DNA of 64,000 nt from Nocardia carnea (GCF_029869215.1 NZ_JARWPM010000209.1:26273-90272); one strand, 5' to 3'; shown: positions 51,357 to 61,277, counted from the first letter of the stretch. Notes: a model not told the origin generated them from the sequence alone. Made by a program: numbers and translations.

Positions 51357-52345
51357 AGACTCTCCAAAAGCTGTTGTGCGGTCGAGGGATCGGTGACGAG
51401 CTGGTTGAAGTATCCGGCGCGCGCCCCGGCGAGAATCGGTGGCACCTTCTCCGCGCCGACGGCCACGGCGATCCCCACCGGGATCTTCTGCAGCACGGAC
51501 AATTCCACGGCAATCAGCCGTTCGCGGCCGGGAAAGTCGACCGGTTCACCTTCCCGGTTGTAGAACCGTGAACACACATCGCCGACCGCTTCGCGCAGGG
51601 ATGCGGAGGTGGTGGGCACGAACTGAGGTATGTCATCGCGCAGCAGCGGCGGCGCGCCGACGCCCATGAGCGCGCACCGCGCCCGGGGCCACAGATTCAG
51701 CACGCGCTGAATGGATGGATCGGCATGCAGGGTGTCGTAGAGCTCGGGGCCGGGGAGCGCGGGGGCGAACAGGTAGTTCGGCCGGCCGCCGAGTTTGTTG
51801 GAGATGAGCCGGGTGATCTCGTTGGTCTGGTACCACTCCTCGGGCTGGTCGTTGCCACCGACGGTGGGGGCGACGAGGACGCCGGGGATGCGTTCGAGGT
51901 CGAACTGCGCCACTTGGTGGACGGTGCGTCCCGACGAGACCAGCAGCACGTCTCCGGGGAGGAGCCCGACCTCCGAAAGTGCCCGTGAGACAGCGGGTGC
52001 GAGGTAGCTTCCCATCACCTCTACGGTCGGCTTGGCCGGGGTCGGTGCGGGGAGCGGTGCGGATAAATGCACCCGTCGCAAGCCGATTGCCTCGGCGAGG
52101 GTGTCCGCGAGGTCGTCGCGGTCGTCGGCCTGCGGTGCGCGGACTTCGATGTGGACGATGCCCTGGCGGCGGGCTTCGGACAGCAGCCTGCTCACGGTGG
52201 CCCGGCTGACGCCCAGCTTATGGGCGACTTCGGCCTGGGTGGCGTCCTCGTCGTAATACATTTTCGCGGCCGCGTAGAGCTGCGACGGCGCGAAGCGGCC
52301 ACCCTCGGCGCCCGTCGGCGCACGAGTTTCGGAGCTGCTGTGCAT
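51353..52345 (-). CDS. SorC/DeoR-type sugar-binding transcriptional regulator
   Basis: A ~330-residue regulator with N-terminal helix-turn-helix (YYDEDATQAEVAHKLGVSRA, TVSRLLSEARRQGIVHIEVR) and C-terminal sugar-phosphate-binding domain (VLLVSSGRTVHQVAQFDLER, VLVAPTVGGNDQPEEWYQTN, ALMGVGAPPLLRDD). Such proteins bind phosphorylated sugars, here probably a tetrulose or pentulose phosphate. ATG 52345 is preferred; an ATG at 52366 is in frame. It is divergent from the polyol operon, with half-sites at 52362-52415 in between. Confidence 0.92.
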   Translation of the reverse strand: MHSSSETRAPTGAEGGRFAPSQLYAAAKMYYDEDATQAEVAHKLGVSRATVSRLLSEARRQGIVHIEVRAPQADDRDDLADTLAEAIGLRRVHLSAPLPAPTPAKPTVEVMGSYLAPAVSRALSEVGLLPGDVLLVSSGRTVHQVAQFDLERIPGVLVAPTVGGNDQPEEWYQTNEITRLISNKLGGRPNYLFAPALPGPELYDTLHADPSIQRVLNLWPRARCALMGVGAPPLLRDDIPQFVPTTSASLREAVGDVCSRFYNREGEPVDFPGRERLIAVELSVLQKIPVGIAVAVGAEKVPPILAGARAGYFNQLVTDPSTAQQLLESL

Positions 52346-52361
52346 GACAGAAGTATTGCAT

Positions 52362-52415
52362 TGCACATCGGTTCAAGCCAATAATTCCGTGAACATTCGT
52401 TCTGGACCAATGTGC
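52362..52415. promoter_or_regulatory. SorC half-site cluster in the divergent polyol promoter
   Basis: TGCACAT (52362), TGAACAT (52390) and the inverted AATGTGC (52409) recur in the 112-bp gap. The first two are part of a 13-bp direct repeat matching at ten positions. SorC-type tetramers bind such spaced half-sites. The cluster lies between the regulator start and the dehydrogenase start, so it can control both directions. Confidence 0.5.
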
Positions 52416-52463
52416 CGACCTGGGTTACTGTGATCGGGAACATAGGGATGAAGGGCAGTGGTG

Positions 52464-53540
52464 ATGACGGAGATGATGCAAGCGGTGATCTGCCACGGTC
52501 CCGAGGACTACCGGCTGCAAGAGGTTCCCGTTCCGGTACCGGGGCCCGGCGAAGCGCTGGTACGGGTCGAGGCAGTGGGCATCTGTGCGAGCGATCTGAA
52601 GTGCTACCACGGGGCGGCGAAGTTCTGGGGCGATGAGAACCGCCCCGCGTGGGCCGAGACAGAGGTGATCCCCGGCCACGAATTCGTCGGCGAAATCGTG
52701 CAGATCGACGCCGCGGGCGCCGCCCGCTGGGGCGTGGAGGTAGGGGACCGCGTGGTCTCCGAGCAGATCGTGCCGTGCTGGAAATGCCGGTACTGCCTGC
52801 GCGGGCAGTACCACATGTGCCAACCGCACGACCTCTACGGTTTCAAGCGCCGGACCCCGGGCGCAATGGCGGAGTTCATGGTCTTTCCCGCGGAAGCGCT
52901 GGTGCACAAGGTATCCAAGGACCTGCCGGCCGCACACGCCGCATTCACCGAGCCGCTGTCGTGTTCGCTGCACGCTGTCGAGCGGGCGGGTATCACCTTC
53001 GAGGATGTCGTGGTGGTGGCGGGTTGCGGTCCGATCGGTCTCGGCATGGTGGCCGGTGCGCGGGCGAAGAGTCCTGCCCATGTCATCGCGCTCGATATGG
53101 CGCCGGAGAAGTTGCTGCTGGCTCGTGAGTGCGGCGCCGATATCGTGATCAACATCCGCGACGAGGATGCCCAGGCCATCGTCATGGAACTCACCGACGG
53201 CTACGGTGCCGATGTCTACCTGGAAGGCACCGGCCATCCCTCCGCCGTGCCGCAGGGTTTGAACCTGCTGCGCAAGTTGGGAACCTACGTCGAGTACGGC
53301 GTCTTCGGCAGTGATGTCTCCGTCGACTGGAGCATCATCAGTGACGACAAGGAGCTCGATGTGCGCGGCGCGCATCTGGGCCCGCACTGCTGGCCGGCCG
53401 CCATCCGCATGCTCGAGTCGGGCATCCTGCCGATGGACAAGATCTGCACCCACCAGCTACCGCTCAGCGACTTTCGACAAGGTCTCGATCTGGTGGCCGG
53501 CGGAACCGAATCGGTGAAGGTTTCGCTGATTCCTTCCTGA
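52464..53540 (+). CDS. Zinc-dependent polyol dehydrogenase (erythritol/L-threitol dehydrogenase-like)
   Basis: A ~358-residue medium-chain dehydrogenase. Catalytic zinc residues lie in GICASDLKCYHG and PGHEFVGEIV; the structural zinc loop is CWKCRYCLRGQYHMC; the NAD motif is VVVAGCGPIGLGMVAGARAK. HDLYGFKRRTPGAMAEFMVF and WSIISDDKELDVRGAHLGPH resemble the mycobacterial erythritol/L-threitol dehydrogenase EltD as I remember it. ATG 52464 or GTG 52458 can start it. It is the first gene of the eight-gene rightward operon, followed directly by the importer genes. Sorbitol/xylitol-type substrates remain possible. Confidence 0.9.
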   Translation: MTEMMQAVICHGPEDYRLQEVPVPVPGPGEALVRVEAVGICASDLKCYHGAAKFWGDENRPAWAETEVIPGHEFVGEIVQIDAAGAARWGVEVGDRVVSEQIVPCWKCRYCLRGQYHMCQPHDLYGFKRRTPGAMAEFMVFPAEALVHKVSKDLPAAHAAFTEPLSCSLHAVERAGITFEDVVVVAGCGPIGLGMVAGARAKSPAHVIALDMAPEKLLLARECGADIVINIRDEDAQAIVMELTDGYGADVYLEGTGHPSAVPQGLNLLRKLGTYVEYGVFGSDVSVDWSIISDDKELDVRGAHLGPHCWPAAIRMLESGILPMDKICTHQLPLSDFRQGLDLVAGGTESVKVSLIPS

Positions 53541-53571
53541 CCTGCCGAAAAGTTCGATGAGGAACAGATAA

Positions 53572-54978
53572 ATGAGCAGAAATCAGTTCTCGCGCCGGGA
53601 CATGCTACGGGCTCTGGGCCTGGCCGGTGCGGCGGCCGCGGCGCTTCCGGTGCTCTCGGCCTGTGGCGTGGGTGGCGGTGTCGAGGCCGTCAACGGCGCG
53701 GGCGAGGTGAGCGGGCCCTTCGACTGGCGCGCAGCGGAGGGGACGACGCTGCACCTGCTGCAGACGCCGCACCCGTACCAGCAGTCGCTGCAACCACTGC
53801 TCGCCGAGTTCACCCAGCTGACCGGTATCACCGTCGATACCGATCTGGTGCCGGAGGCCGACTACTTCACCAAGCTGAACACCGAATTGGCCGGTGGCAC
53901 CGGTAAACACGATGTTTTCATGCTGGGTGCCTACTTCATCTGGCAGTACGGGCCCCCCGGTTGGCTGGAGGATCTGGCCCCGTGGATCGCCAACTCCTCG
54001 GCCACCAGTGACGAGTACGACTTCGAGGATATTTACGAGGGTCTGCGGACCTCCACCCGATGGGACTTCGAACTCGGCAGTCCGCTCGGTACCGGCGGAC
54101 AGTGGGCGATCCCGTGGGGCTTCGAGAACAACGTGGTCGCCTACAACAAGGCCTATTTCGACCAGCGCAAGATCACGTTGCCCGACACCTTCGACAATTT
54201 CATCCAGCTGGCCGTCGATCTCACCGACCGTTCCCAGAACCGATACGGCATCGCCACCCGCGGATCCAAATCATGGGCCACCATCCATCCCGGCTTCATG
54301 ACGCAATTCGTCCGGGAGGGCGCGCAGGATTACACACTCGTCGACGGCCGGCTCGAGGCCGCCATGGCTTCGGACGCCTCGGTGGACTTCACCGAGAAGT
54401 GGATCGAAATGCAGCGCCTGGCCGGGCCGACGTCGTGGACCACCTACGACTATCCCCAGGCCACCGGCGACCTCGGTGACGGCACCGCGATGATGGTCTA
54501 CGACGCCGACAGCGCGACCTACCCGAAGAACAAGCCGGGTGCCAGTGCGCAAGCGGGCAATATCGGCTGGTATCCGGGCCCCGCCGGACCGGGTGGCAAC
54601 TACGACACCAACCTGTGGACCTGGTCGCTGGCGATGAACGCGCAGTCGAAGAACAAGCATGCGGCCTGGTTGTTCATCCAGTGGGTCACAGGTAAGGAAG
54701 CCCTTTCGAAGGCCGTGCGGGGCGGGATCTTCGCCGATCCCGTGCGCAAGTCGGTTTTCGACGGCGTATTCACACAGCAGCTCGGCGGTATGCCCGGCTA
54801 CCTGGAAGCCTTCGAAACGGTGATCGGCAGCTCGAAGATCCAGTTCACGCCGCAGAAGAAGTTCTTCGACACCACGGAGGACTGGTCCGTCGCACTGCAG
54901 GATATCTACGGCGGTGCGAGCGCCCGTTCCAGATTGGCCAGCCTGGCCAAGACCTGTACGTCGAAGGTCAATCTCTGA
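53572..54978 (+). CDS. Tat-exported lipoprotein, ABC sugar/polyol substrate-binding protein
   Basis: A 468-residue family-1 solute-binding protein. The N-terminus has a twin-arginine motif (SRRDMLRALG, Arg8-Arg9) and a lipobox LSAC (Cys30), so it is folded in the cytoplasm, exported by Tat and lipid-anchored. The mature part includes LLAEFTQLTGITVDTDLVPE, HDVFMLGAYFIWQYGPPG, IPWGFENNVVAYNKAYFDQR and NLWTWSLAMNAQSKNKHAAW. It sits between the dehydrogenase and two permeases and should bind the polyol that induces the operon. Confidence 0.92.
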   Translation: MSRNQFSRRDMLRALGLAGAAAAALPVLSACGVGGGVEAVNGAGEVSGPFDWRAAEGTTLHLLQTPHPYQQSLQPLLAEFTQLTGITVDTDLVPEADYFTKLNTELAGGTGKHDVFMLGAYFIWQYGPPGWLEDLAPWIANSSATSDEYDFEDIYEGLRTSTRWDFELGSPLGTGGQWAIPWGFENNVVAYNKAYFDQRKITLPDTFDNFIQLAVDLTDRSQNRYGIATRGSKSWATIHPGFMTQFVREGAQDYTLVDGRLEAAMASDASVDFTEKWIEMQRLAGPTSWTTYDYPQATGDLGDGTAMMVYDADSATYPKNKPGASAQAGNIGWYPGPAGPGGNYDTNLWTWSLAMNAQSKNKHAAWLFIQWVTGKEALSKAVRGGIFADPVRKSVFDGVFTQQLGGMPGYLEAFETVIGSSKIQFTPQKKFFDTTEDWSVALQDIYGGASARSRLASLAKTCTSKVNL

Positions 54979-55009
54979 CCCGGCGTGGGTCGAAGAAAGG
55001 GAGGTCGAT

Positions 55010-55969
55010 ATGACCACTCACTCGGTGCGTCCACCGTCACATGCCGACCCGGAAAAGCCGGGGGCAGCACAGCGAACCGACCCTCCGGAGGTGCCGCGAT
55101 GGCGGCGGTCGCTGCGGCCGTACCTGCTGTCGATTCCGGCGGTGCTGATCGTGGTCGGGATTCTCTACCCGTTCGTGATCGGCGCGTACTACTCGGTGCT
55201 CAACTACGCCGCGGTGAACCCCGACCCGGTCTTCGTCGGAATCCGCAACTTCGTGAGCGTGCTGGGTGACGTCGAATTCTGGACCAGTGTCCGGGTCACC
55301 GGCACCTTCGCGGTCGTGGCCACCGCCCTCGAGACGCTCGTCGGCGTCGGGATCGCCCTCTTGCTCAACCGCTCCAGCATTATCGGCCGGATTTTCGAGA
55401 AGGTGCTGATCCTGCCGCTGATGATCGCGCCGGTGATCGCGGCCGTCATCTGGAAGCTCATGTTCAACCCGCAGTTCGGCGTGCTCAACCACGTCCTCGG
55501 CCTCGGATCCACTTTCGACTGGCTCAGCAGTGGCAATGCGCTGTGGTCGGTGATCCTGGTGGATCTGTGGATCTTCACCCCGTTCGTCGCGATCCTGGTA
55601 CTCGCCGGCATCCGTTCGCTGCCCAAGGAACCGTTCGAGGCGTCGGCGGTGGACGGTGCGAGCTGGTTCTACATGTTCCGCAAGCTCATGCTGCCGATGC
55701 TGTGGCCCTACATCCTGGTCGCGGTCATCTTCCGCTTCATGGACAACCTCAAGGTTTTCGACGCGGTCTACGTCCTCACCTCGGGAGGCCCTGGCGTGGC
55801 GACGCGGACCCTGCAGATCGGGGCCTTCGAGGATTCCATCATCAACCTCGATTACTCCCGCGGCAGCACCTACATGTTCCTGCTGTGGGTGATCGTGTTC
55901 ATCACCGCACGCGTCCTGGTGAGCGTGCTCGGAAAGGCGCAGCGTCGCGCTGCCGGAGCGGAGTCGTAG
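55010..55969 (+). CDS. ABC sugar/polyol transporter permease 1 (MalF/UgpA-like)
   Basis: A 319-residue inner-membrane subunit with about six helices. LLSIPAVLIVVGILYPFVIG is helix 1; the ATPase-contact loop is PFEASAVDGASWFYMFRKLM; FRFMDNLKVFDAVYVLTSGG is the usual end block. A cytosolic N-terminal tail of ~30 residues is Pro-rich. GGGAGG precedes ATG 55010. It pairs with the permease at 55973, whose start is 3 bp away. Confidence 0.94.
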   Translation: MTTHSVRPPSHADPEKPGAAQRTDPPEVPRWRRSLRPYLLSIPAVLIVVGILYPFVIGAYYSVLNYAAVNPDPVFVGIRNFVSVLGDVEFWTSVRVTGTFAVVATALETLVGVGIALLLNRSSIIGRIFEKVLILPLMIAPVIAAVIWKLMFNPQFGVLNHVLGLGSTFDWLSSGNALWSVILVDLWIFTPFVAILVLAGIRSLPKEPFEASAVDGASWFYMFRKLMLPMLWPYILVAVIFRFMDNLKVFDAVYVLTSGGPGVATRTLQIGAFEDSIINLDYSRGSTYMFLLWVIVFITARVLVSVLGKAQRRAAGAES

Positions 55970-55972
55970 ATC

Positions 55973-56839
55973 ATGGCCAAGGAACTCTTACCCGGGCAGC
56001 GCCGTTTCACCCCGGCCTCCGTGGGCGCGGATATCGTGCTGATCGGCTGGTTCGTCTTCTCGCTGTTCCCCATCGTGTGGATGGTCCTGCTGGCGTTGAA
56101 GACGCCGGCGGAACAGACCACCACCTACTTCACCTTCAGCCCCACCCTGGAGAACTTCGGGACGGTGCTGAGCGGGAAGGGCACCGAACTCACCAGCGTG
56201 GACTTCAAAGCGGCGCTGGTCACCAGCCTGATCAATTGCGGTGGCGCGGTGATCGTTTCCCTGGTCATCGGTATTCCCGCAGCCTATGCGGCGGGCCGGT
56301 GGCAGTACAAAGGCTCCAGCGACCTGATGTTCACCATGCTCTCGTTCCGGTTCGCTCCCGAACTGATGGTGATCGTTCCGCTGTTCGTCATCTACAACCA
56401 GATCGGCTTGTTCGATACGAAGGTCGGCATGGTATGGGTGCTCCAGCTGGTGACGATGCCGCTGGTGGTATGGATCCTGCGGTCCTATTTCCAAGACCTG
56501 CCGGAAGATCTGGAACAGGCCGCACTGCTGGACGGATACACCCGCCGGCGGGCCTTCGTGATGGTCGCGCTGCCGCTCGTGCGGCCGGGTATCGCCGCCG
56601 CGGCACTGCTCGCGTTCATCTTCGCCTGGAACAACTACGTGTTCCCGCTGATCCTGGCCGACAGCAATGCCGCCACCGTGACCGTGGCGATCACGAAGTA
56701 CCTCGGCGGTGGCGGACAGGCGTATTACAACCTCACCGCCGCTGCCGCGGTGATCGCGGCACTACCACCACTGATCCTGGCGCTCACCATCCAGCGATAC
56801 CTGGTGCGCGGCCTCTCCTTCGGGGCGGTGAAATCCTGA
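55973..56839 (+). CDS. ABC sugar/polyol transporter permease 2 (MalG/UgpE-like)
   Basis: A 288-residue inner-membrane subunit: VLIGWFVFSLFPIVWMVLLA is helix 1, then IVSLVIGIPAAYAAGRWQYK, the contact loop DLEQAALLDGYTRRRAFVMV, and FIFAWNNYVFPLILADSNAA. It forms the heterodimeric channel with the preceding permease. Its stop overlaps the first ATPase start (TGATG). Confidence 0.94.
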   Translation: MAKELLPGQRRFTPASVGADIVLIGWFVFSLFPIVWMVLLALKTPAEQTTTYFTFSPTLENFGTVLSGKGTELTSVDFKAALVTSLINCGGAVIVSLVIGIPAAYAAGRWQYKGSSDLMFTMLSFRFAPELMVIVPLFVIYNQIGLFDTKVGMVWVLQLVTMPLVVWILRSYFQDLPEDLEQAALLDGYTRRRAFVMVALPLVRPGIAAAALLAFIFAWNNYVFPLILADSNAATVTVAITKYLGGGGQAYYNLTAAAAVIAALPPLILALTIQRYLVRGLSFGAVKS

Positions 56840-57972
56840 TGGCGAATCTGACGGTCAACGGACTCACCAAGCAATACGGCAAGACGGTCGGCATCGACGA
56901 TGTCTCGCTCGATATCGCCGACGGCGAATTCTTCGTCATCCTCGGTCCCTCGGGTGCGGGGAAGACCACCACGCTGAAATCGATCGCCGGACTGGTCCAG
57001 GTGGATAGTGGTTCAGTACATATCGGCGGTGCGGATATGACGAACGTCGAGCCCTATCACCGCAATGTGGCGATGGCATTCGAAAGTTACGCCCTGTATC
57101 CACAGCAGACGGTGGCGCAGAACCTGTCCTCCCCGCTGCGCTCCGGGCGTAACGGGAAGTACTCCGCGGCGCAGCAACAGGAGCGCGTCGATGCCGTCAC
57201 AGTGACGCTCGGCATCGACCATTTGCAGCAACGGTTTCCACGGGAACTGTCCAACGGGCAGCGCCAGCGCGTGGCCCTCGGCCGGGTGCTGATCCGGCCC
57301 GCGGACGTCTATCTACTCGACGAACCGCTGTCTCATCTGGACGCGAAACTGCGTGCGGCCATGCGCGCGGAATTACGCGAGCTCGGTCGGATGTCGAATA
57401 CGACGACCGTCTACGTCACTCACGACTATCAGGAAGCCCTGGCGCTCGGCGACCGAATCGCCATCCTGCGCGATGGCAAGCTGGTGCAGGTGGATACACC
57501 GGCGGCCATCTGGCGCAGGCCGATCGACACCTTCGTGGCCAAGGCGCTCGGCCAGCCGGAGATCAACATCGTCGATGCGATCGTCGACGAGGGCACGCTG
57601 CGGGTACGCGGAAGCAGTATCGAGATACCGGTGCCTACCGAACTCGGCCTCGATACGGGTAGCGCTGTGCGGCTCGGCATCCGCCCCTGCGATATCACCC
57701 TCGCCGCCGTAGCGGACACCGCATCCGGGGTGGCGAACCTGACCGGGGTGATCACGCTGACCGAACGACTCGGGCGCAGTATCGAGGTCTCGGTCGATAT
57801 CGGTGGAACGTCGCTGATCGCGCTGTCCCCGGGCGGACCGCATATTCGCGAGGGCGGCACCGTGGTGGCGACGGTACCGCTGGCCGATGTGCACATCTTC
57901 GAAGCAGGCGAACCCGGCAGCGACAGTCTCCGTCTCGGTGCTGCCGCAGCCAACACCCAGGAGCGGCGATGA
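56839..57972 (+). CDS. ABC sugar/polyol transporter ATPase 1
   Basis: A 377-residue MalK-type subunit with a C-terminal OB regulatory domain (about 240-377). Walker A is GPSGAGKTT, and Walker B is VYLLDEPLSHLDAKLR. Two deviations are clear: the Q-loop reads AFESYALYP, with Glu replacing the usual Gln, and the signature is LSNGQRQR instead of LSGGQ. The second ATPase (57969) has the same Q-loop change. Both genes are in the same importer operon, so a heterodimeric ATPase pair is likely. The start overlaps the permease stop. Confidence 0.93.
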   Translation: MANLTVNGLTKQYGKTVGIDDVSLDIADGEFFVILGPSGAGKTTTLKSIAGLVQVDSGSVHIGGADMTNVEPYHRNVAMAFESYALYPQQTVAQNLSSPLRSGRNGKYSAAQQQERVDAVTVTLGIDHLQQRFPRELSNGQRQRVALGRVLIRPADVYLLDEPLSHLDAKLRAAMRAELRELGRMSNTTTVYVTHDYQEALALGDRIAILRDGKLVQVDTPAAIWRRPIDTFVAKALGQPEINIVDAIVDEGTLRVRGSSIEIPVPTELGLDTGSAVRLGIRPCDITLAAVADTASGVANLTGVITLTERLGRSIEVSVDIGGTSLIALSPGGPHIREGGTVVATVPLADVHIFEAGEPGSDSLRLGAAAANTQERR

Positions 57973-59090
57973 CAGTCGAAACCAGAAAAGGGTCGACGGC
58001 GCAACGGTTGACCCTCGAACGTCTCACCAAGACCTACGTCGCACGCGGCCGGGAAAGCTTTCAGGCGGTCAAGGGCATCGAGCTCGATATCGAACCGGGC
58101 GAACTCGTCGCATTGCTCGGGCCATCGGGCTGCGGAAAGACGACGACACTGCGGATGATCGCCGGACTCGAGACGGTGACCAGCGGCGATATCCGCATCG
58201 GCGACCGCACCATCACCCACCTGCCACCCGGGAAGCGCGGTGTGGGCGTGGGATTCGAAAGCTATGCCCTGTATCCGCCGCTGTCGGTGCGGCAGAACCT
58301 CGGCTACGGGTTGAAGGCGCGCAAGGTCGCGGACGCCGACCGGCTCGTCAGCGATATTGCGCAGCGGCTGGAACTGCAGGATGTACTCGACCTGCGGCCC
58401 GCGAGCCTGTCCAGCGGGCAGAAGCAGCGGGTCGCGCTGGCCCGGGCGCTGGTCCGGAATCCGCCGGTACTGCTGCTGGATGAGCCCCTCTCGCATCTGG
58501 ACGCCTCGGCGCGCCAGCGGGTCCGGCGCGAGTTGAAGGTGCTGCAAAGGGAATTCGGCTACACCACGATCGTGGTCACCCACGACCAGGTGGAGGCGCT
58601 GAGCTTGGCCGACCGGCTCGCCGTCATGGACGGCGGAATCATCCAGCAGTTCGGTACACCCGACGAGGTTTTCGACGATCCGGCCAACCGCTTCGTCGCC
58701 GGATTCGTGGGCGAACCGCAGATCAATATCGTCGACGGTGTGGTCCGCCGCGACGGTGCGGGCACGGTGGTCCAGATCGGCGGCGGCACGGTTCCCGTCG
58801 CTGTCTCGACGGTCGCGGACGGTCAGCAGGTCGAGGTCGGTATCCGGCCACAGGACAGCCGGCTCTCCACCGAGCCGGGCGGCCCCGGCCGGCTGACGGC
58901 GTCGGTGCGCTACTTCGAACACTTGATGGAGTTCGGCCGCGCGGCGCTGGATGTACCCGGTATCGCGGAGCCTGTACTGGTCGAGACCCCGGCCCAGCAG
59001 CATTTCGCGGTGCACCAGGAGGTCGCGCTGACGGTACCGCCGGAACGGGTGTACCTGTTCGATCCCGAATCCGGACAACGATTGCGATAG
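57969..59090 (+). CDS. ABC sugar/polyol transporter ATPase 2
   Basis: A 373-residue MalK-type subunit. Walker A is GPSGCGKTT, the Q-loop reads GFESYALYP (Glu for Gln), the signature is LSSGQKQR, Walker B is LLLDEPLSHLDASARQ, and the switch is VVTHDQVEAL. A C-terminal OB domain with VEVGIRPQDSRLS follows. Its ATG overlaps the stop of ATPase 1 (ATGA). It is about equally long but clearly divergent from ATPase 1, which argues for two distinct half-sites rather than a recent duplication. Confidence 0.93.
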   Translation: MTVETRKGSTAQRLTLERLTKTYVARGRESFQAVKGIELDIEPGELVALLGPSGCGKTTTLRMIAGLETVTSGDIRIGDRTITHLPPGKRGVGVGFESYALYPPLSVRQNLGYGLKARKVADADRLVSDIAQRLELQDVLDLRPASLSSGQKQRVALARALVRNPPVLLLDEPLSHLDASARQRVRRELKVLQREFGYTTIVVTHDQVEALSLADRLAVMDGGIIQQFGTPDEVFDDPANRFVAGFVGEPQINIVDGVVRRDGAGTVVQIGGGTVPVAVSTVADGQQVEVGIRPQDSRLSTEPGGPGRLTASVRYFEHLMEFGRAALDVPGIAEPVLVETPAQQHFAVHQEVALTVPPERVYLFDPESGQRLR

Positions 59091-59100
59091 AGGGCATCTG

Positions 59101-60819
59101 ATGACGCGGCTGTACAACGACCCGGCATCGTTCACCGACGATATGCTGGCCGGATTTCTCGACGCCAACGCGGGATATGTCACCGGTGTTCCGGGCGGGG
59201 TGGTTCGCGCGTCTGCGACACCGCCGGGCAAAGTCGCCGTGGTCGTCGGTGGGGGAACGGGACACTATCCCGCGTTCTGCGGGCTGGTGGGTCGCGGTTT
59301 CGCCGACGGCGCCGTGGTCGGCAACATTTTCACCTCACCCTCGGCCGCCGCCGCGGCCTCGGTGGCCAGAGCCGCCGACGGCGGCGCCGGGGTCTTGCTG
59401 ACCACCGGCAACTATGCGGGCGATGTGATGAACTTCGGTCTGGCGGTCGAGCAGTTGAACGCCGAGGGCATCCCGGCCCGGTACCTGGCCGTCACCGACG
59501 ATATCGCCAGTGGAGCAGCCGACGATATCGCCGCGCGTCGCGGTATCGCGGGTGACTTCACGGTGTTCAAATGCGCGTGCGCGGCGGCGGAGGCGGGCTA
59601 CGACCTGGACGGCGTGTTCCGGATCGCGACCCTGGCCAACGACAACACGCGCACCCTCGGTGTCGCCTTCGACGGCTGTACGCTGCCCGGCGCCGCGACG
59701 CCGCTGTTCACCGTCGAAGCAGGAAAAATGGGGCTGGGTCTCGGAATCCACGGCGAGCCGGGCGTCGCCACACACGAGATGCCGAGCGCCGGTGAACTCG
59801 CCGAACTGCTGGTGACCGGGGTGCTGAAGGAGAAGCCGGCCGGCGCCGGTGCTCGCATCGCGGTGATTCTCAACGGCCTCGGGCGCACCAAGTACGAGGA
59901 ATTGTTCGTGGTGTGGGCAACCGCGGCCGAGTTGCTGCGCACGGCAGGCTACACGGTGGTCCAGCCGGAGGTCGGCGAGCTGGTGACCAGCCTCGACATG
60001 GCCGGCTGCTCGTTGACCGTGATGTGGCTCGACGAGGAGTTGGAGCGGTTCTGGACCGCGCCGGCGGATACCCCGGCGTATCGCCGGGGAAGCCTCGCCG
60101 AGGCTCCGCCGGAAGCTCGCCGCGGCGCCGTCACCCACACTCACCGCCAGGCGGATACCACGGCGCCCGCGGACGACGCCGCACGACAGGGCGGCGTCGC
60201 CCTCGCCGAGGCGCTGCACGCTGTCGCGTCGGCAATGGCCGAGGCGGAAGCGGAACTGGGCCGCATCGACGCGATTGCCGGTGACGGGGACCACGGGCGC
60301 GGGATGGTCCGGGGCACTGCCGCGGCCTGCGCTGCCGCCGACGCGGCCGTCGCGCGCGGGGCAGGCCAGGGCGGAGTGCTCAGGGCGGCCGGTGCCGCGT
60401 GGGCCGCGCAGGCGGGCGGCACCTCGGGCGTGCTGTGGGGGGCGGCGCTGACCGCACTGGGGGACCGGCTCGGTGATGCCGGCCGCCCGACCGACGCCGA
60501 TATCGTCGCCGGACTGCGCGCCGCCTACGATGTGCTCGCTCGCCTGGGCAAGGCCCGGCCGGGCGACAAGACCATGCTCGACGCCCTGCTGCCGCTCGTC
60601 GAGGGAGCCGAAAGCGGTGCGTCCTGGCACGATGCGGCCGCCGCCGCCGAATCCGCGGCCCGCGCGACGGCCGAATTGCGTCCCAAGGTCGGCCGGGCGC
60701 GTCCGCTCGCCGAACGCAGTATCGGCAGCCCCGACGCGGGCGCGATCTCACTGGCGATCTGCGCGCGAGTCGTCGCCGATTTCTTCGAACCACTCGTCAC
60801 AGAAGGAGCGCACCGATGA
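59101..60819 (+). CDS. Fused DhaK-DhaL dihydroxyacetone-kinase-family kinase (D-erythrulose kinase-like)
   Basis: A 572-residue ATP-dependent ketose kinase. The DhaK domain (about 1-335) has GGGTGHYP (50-57), where glycerone kinases have GGGSGHEP, and the substrate-binding His217 in GLGIHGEPG. The DhaL domain (about 362-570) has the Mg-ATP motif GDGDHG (394-399) and GGTSGVLWG. The Tyr variant is, to my knowledge, a feature of the mycobacterial erythrulose kinases DerK/LerK. It would phosphorylate erythrulose made by the dehydrogenases. It lies 10 bp after ATPase 2 and overlaps the isomerase gene. Confidence 0.9.
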   Translation: MTRLYNDPASFTDDMLAGFLDANAGYVTGVPGGVVRASATPPGKVAVVVGGGTGHYPAFCGLVGRGFADGAVVGNIFTSPSAAAAASVARAADGGAGVLLTTGNYAGDVMNFGLAVEQLNAEGIPARYLAVTDDIASGAADDIAARRGIAGDFTVFKCACAAAEAGYDLDGVFRIATLANDNTRTLGVAFDGCTLPGAATPLFTVEAGKMGLGLGIHGEPGVATHEMPSAGELAELLVTGVLKEKPAGAGARIAVILNGLGRTKYEELFVVWATAAELLRTAGYTVVQPEVGELVTSLDMAGCSLTVMWLDEELERFWTAPADTPAYRRGSLAEAPPEARRGAVTHTHRQADTTAPADDAARQGGVALAEALHAVASAMAEAEAELGRIDAIAGDGDHGRGMVRGTAAACAAADAAVARGAGQGGVLRAAGAAWAAQAGGTSGVLWGAALTALGDRLGDAGRPTDADIVAGLRAAYDVLARLGKARPGDKTMLDALLPLVEGAESGASWHDAAAAAESAARATAELRPKVGRARPLAERSIGSPDAGAISLAICARVVADFFEPLVTEGAHR

Positions 60820-61277
60820 CCGAATTGCTCAGGATCGTGGTCGGATGCGATGACGCCGGGCTCGACTACAAGAATGCCCTCAAGGCCGATCTCGAGGCAG
60901 ACGACCGGGTCGCAGAAGTGATCGATGTGGGCATCGGAAACGGTGAGCACACCGCCTATCCGCATGTTGCGGTCACCGCCGCGCGGACGATTGCCGCCGG
61001 TGAGGCCGATCGGGCACTGCTGATCTGCGGCACCGGCCTCGGTGTGGCGATCAGCGCGAACAAGGTTCCGGGCATTCGCGCTGTCACCGCGCACGACAGT
61101 CTTTCGGTGGAGCGTTCGGTCCTGAGCAACGATGCGCAGGTGCTGTGCTTCGGGCAGCGCGTCATCGGCCTCGAACTGGCTCGCCGGCTGGCCAAGGAAT
61201 GGCTCGGATACCACTTCGACCCCGAATCGGCCTCGGCGGCGAAGGTCGCCGCCATCGGCAGCTACGAAAAATACTGA
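60816..61277 (+). CDS. RpiB-family sugar-phosphate isomerase (D-erythrulose-4-phosphate isomerase-like)
   Basis: A 153-residue RpiB/LacAB-type isomerase. It opens [20 protein letters not shown]; the catalytic Cys is in [36 protein letters not shown] and [16 protein letters not shown] complete the active site. AGAAGGAG precedes the ATG, which overlaps the kinase stop. In the threitol pathway DerI of this family converts D-erythrulose 4-phosphate to D-erythrose 4-phosphate, feeding the pentose phosphate pathway. Direct ribose-5-phosphate isomerase activity is the alternative. Confidence 0.9.
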   Translation: MTELLRIVVGCDDAGLDYKNALKADLEADDRVAEVIDVGIGNGEHTAYPHVAVTAARTIAAGEADRALLICGTGLGVAISANKVPGIRAVTAHDSLSVERSVLSNDAQVLCFGQRVIGLELARRLAKEWLGYHFDPESASAAKVAAIGSYEKY

